Shown: piece after piece, positions 63,495-64,000 of the stretch
Position numbering within the stretch: position 1 is the stretch's first letter
How the letters are laid out: each line of letters opens with the position of its first letter
Source: Paenibacillus sp. W2I17
GTDB taxonomy: Bacteria; Bacillota; Bacilli; Paenibacillales; Paenibacillaceae
Length of the DNA stretch: 64,000 bases
Assembly (NCBI RefSeq): GCF_030815985.1
Contig: NZ_JAUSXM010000001.1
Location: 6,634,001-6,698,000 of the forward strand
Direction of reading: 5' to 3'
The notes under the pieces: model-generated
The model's database searches: none
The model's input: only the letters and a program-made list of their open reading frames with translations
Told to the model about the DNA's origin: nothing
Translations under genes and position numbers: made by a program

Positions 63495-64000
63495 GTGAAG
63501 GGAAAGCGCCGGAAGAAGCTTACGGGGCCATTGATGCTCTTAATGCTGCTGACGCTGTTGCTTCCTGTTTGGATTGGATCACCGTCAGCGCATGCAGCTG
63601 AGAAGAGTGGTGCCGTATATATTATTCCGGTTGATAAACCAATCGAGCAGGGACTTGGCAAGTTCATGGAACGCGGGTTCAAGCAAGCAGAAGAGATGAA
63701 TGCTGGCCTGATCGTTCTTGATATCAATACGCCGGGAGGCCGTGTCGACACTGCAGAAGCATTGGGTACCCTGATCAAGGACAGTCCGATCGAGACTGTT
63801 GCATTTGTTCGTGGAGATGCTGCTTCAGCCGGGAGTTTTCTGGCTCTGAATGCAGATAAGATCGTAATGTCACCAGGCAGTATGATTGGTGCGGCAGCAA
63901 TGGTGGACAGTACGGGTAAACATGTTGATGATCCAAAACTCGTTGCATTCTGGAAAAGCAAAATGCAGGGAGCGGCTGAAATCAGTGGTCGTGATGGCAA
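63495..64000 (+). CDS. NfeD-family membrane-bound serine protease, N-terminal part
   Basis: The gene runs past the window end, so only the first 168 residues are seen. A signal peptide (basic MKGKRRKKL, hydrophobic core, AHA-A cut site near residue 38) leads to a ClpP-class protease domain with DINTPGGRVDTAEAL and ASAGSFLAL, where the Ser of SAGS is the probable nucleophile. This is the long NfeD/YqeZ type, which often sits after yqeY and before a flotillin (yqfA/floA) gene. GTG 63495 has AAGGGGGG eight bases upstream. A minus-strand open frame across it is a shadow. Confidence 0.88.
   Translation, partial: MKGKRRKKLTGPLMLLMLLTLLLPVWIGSPSAHAAEKSGAVYIIPVDKPIEQGLGKFMERGFKQAEEMNAGLIVLDINTPGGRVDTAEALGTLIKDSPIETVAFVRGDAASAGSFLALNADKIVMSPGSMIGAAAMVDSTGKHVDDPKLVAFWKSKMQGAAEISGRDG

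Noticed and set aside
63362..64000. Minus-strand open frame at the window end
   Set aside because: It is antisense to a convincing NfeD-type gene with signal peptide, catalytic motifs and ribosome binding site.

Overview
The window is a stretch of chromosome from an endospore-forming Firmicute, almost certainly a Paenibacillus or a close relative. I infer this from the gene order (yqeG-yqeH-aroE-yhbY-nadD-yqeK-rsfS, leuS with a T-box leader, comER/comEA-comEB-comEC, holA/rpsT, gpr-spoIIP-yqxA-lepA-hemW, hrcA-grpE-dnaK-dnaJ-prmA, rsmE-mtaB, rpsU-yqeY-nfeD), from strong AGGAGG ribosome binding sites, from sporulation genes, and from mid-range GC. It is ordinary housekeeping chromosome. I see no prophage, insertion sequence with a transposase, CRISPR array, tRNA or rRNA.

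Layout. 1-8.5 kb: the end of a transglutaminase-like membrane protein, then a ribosome-assembly/NAD cluster (yqeG, yqeH, aroE, yhbY, nadD, yqeK, rsfS, cvfB, yqeM-like) and a kinase-like protein. 8.5-16.6 kb: T-box-controlled leuS, then competence genes (comER convergent with leuS; comEA, comEB, comEC). 16.6-22.4 kb: an accessory stretch with two small membrane proteins on the minus strand, a secreted stalk-domain protein whose 3' end is frameshifted, a small unknown gene, and an ECF sigma/anti-sigma pair with a probable autoregulated promoter. 22.6-31 kb: holA, rpsT, gpr (frameshifted), spoIIP, yqxA, lepA, hemW and a GNAT enzyme. 31-42.3 kb: the CIRCE/HrcA heat-shock cluster, two related small stress-type proteins plus a YfhD-like peptide, prmA, a site-2 protease, rsmE, mtaB and a NUDIX hydrolase. 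42.3-58.1 kb: a Na/Pi-cotransporter-like protein, an array of repeats, an rRNA methyltransferase, and addB-addA-sbcD-sbcC, a double-strand-break processing operon. 58.1-64 kb: a structured intergenic region, a small Tyr/Gly-rich protein, mccA-mccB (methionine-to-cysteine conversion), hit, rpsU, yqeY and the start of an nfeD-type protease.

The most interesting unexplained signal is a dispersed repeat with at least four copies (3369-3559, 36864-37012, and inside two tandem 182-bp units at 43524-43887). Its sequence predicts a conserved 50-nt hairpin inside a closing stem. Paired positions change together between copies, which points to a conserved RNA structure of unknown role. Other items worth a second look are a candidate three-way-junction RNA (58435-58529), a 49-bp miniature element with 10-bp flanking direct repeats at the yqeK stop codon, a very GC-rich, Ala-rich segment inside sbcC, and single-base frameshifts in gpr and the stalk-protein gene.
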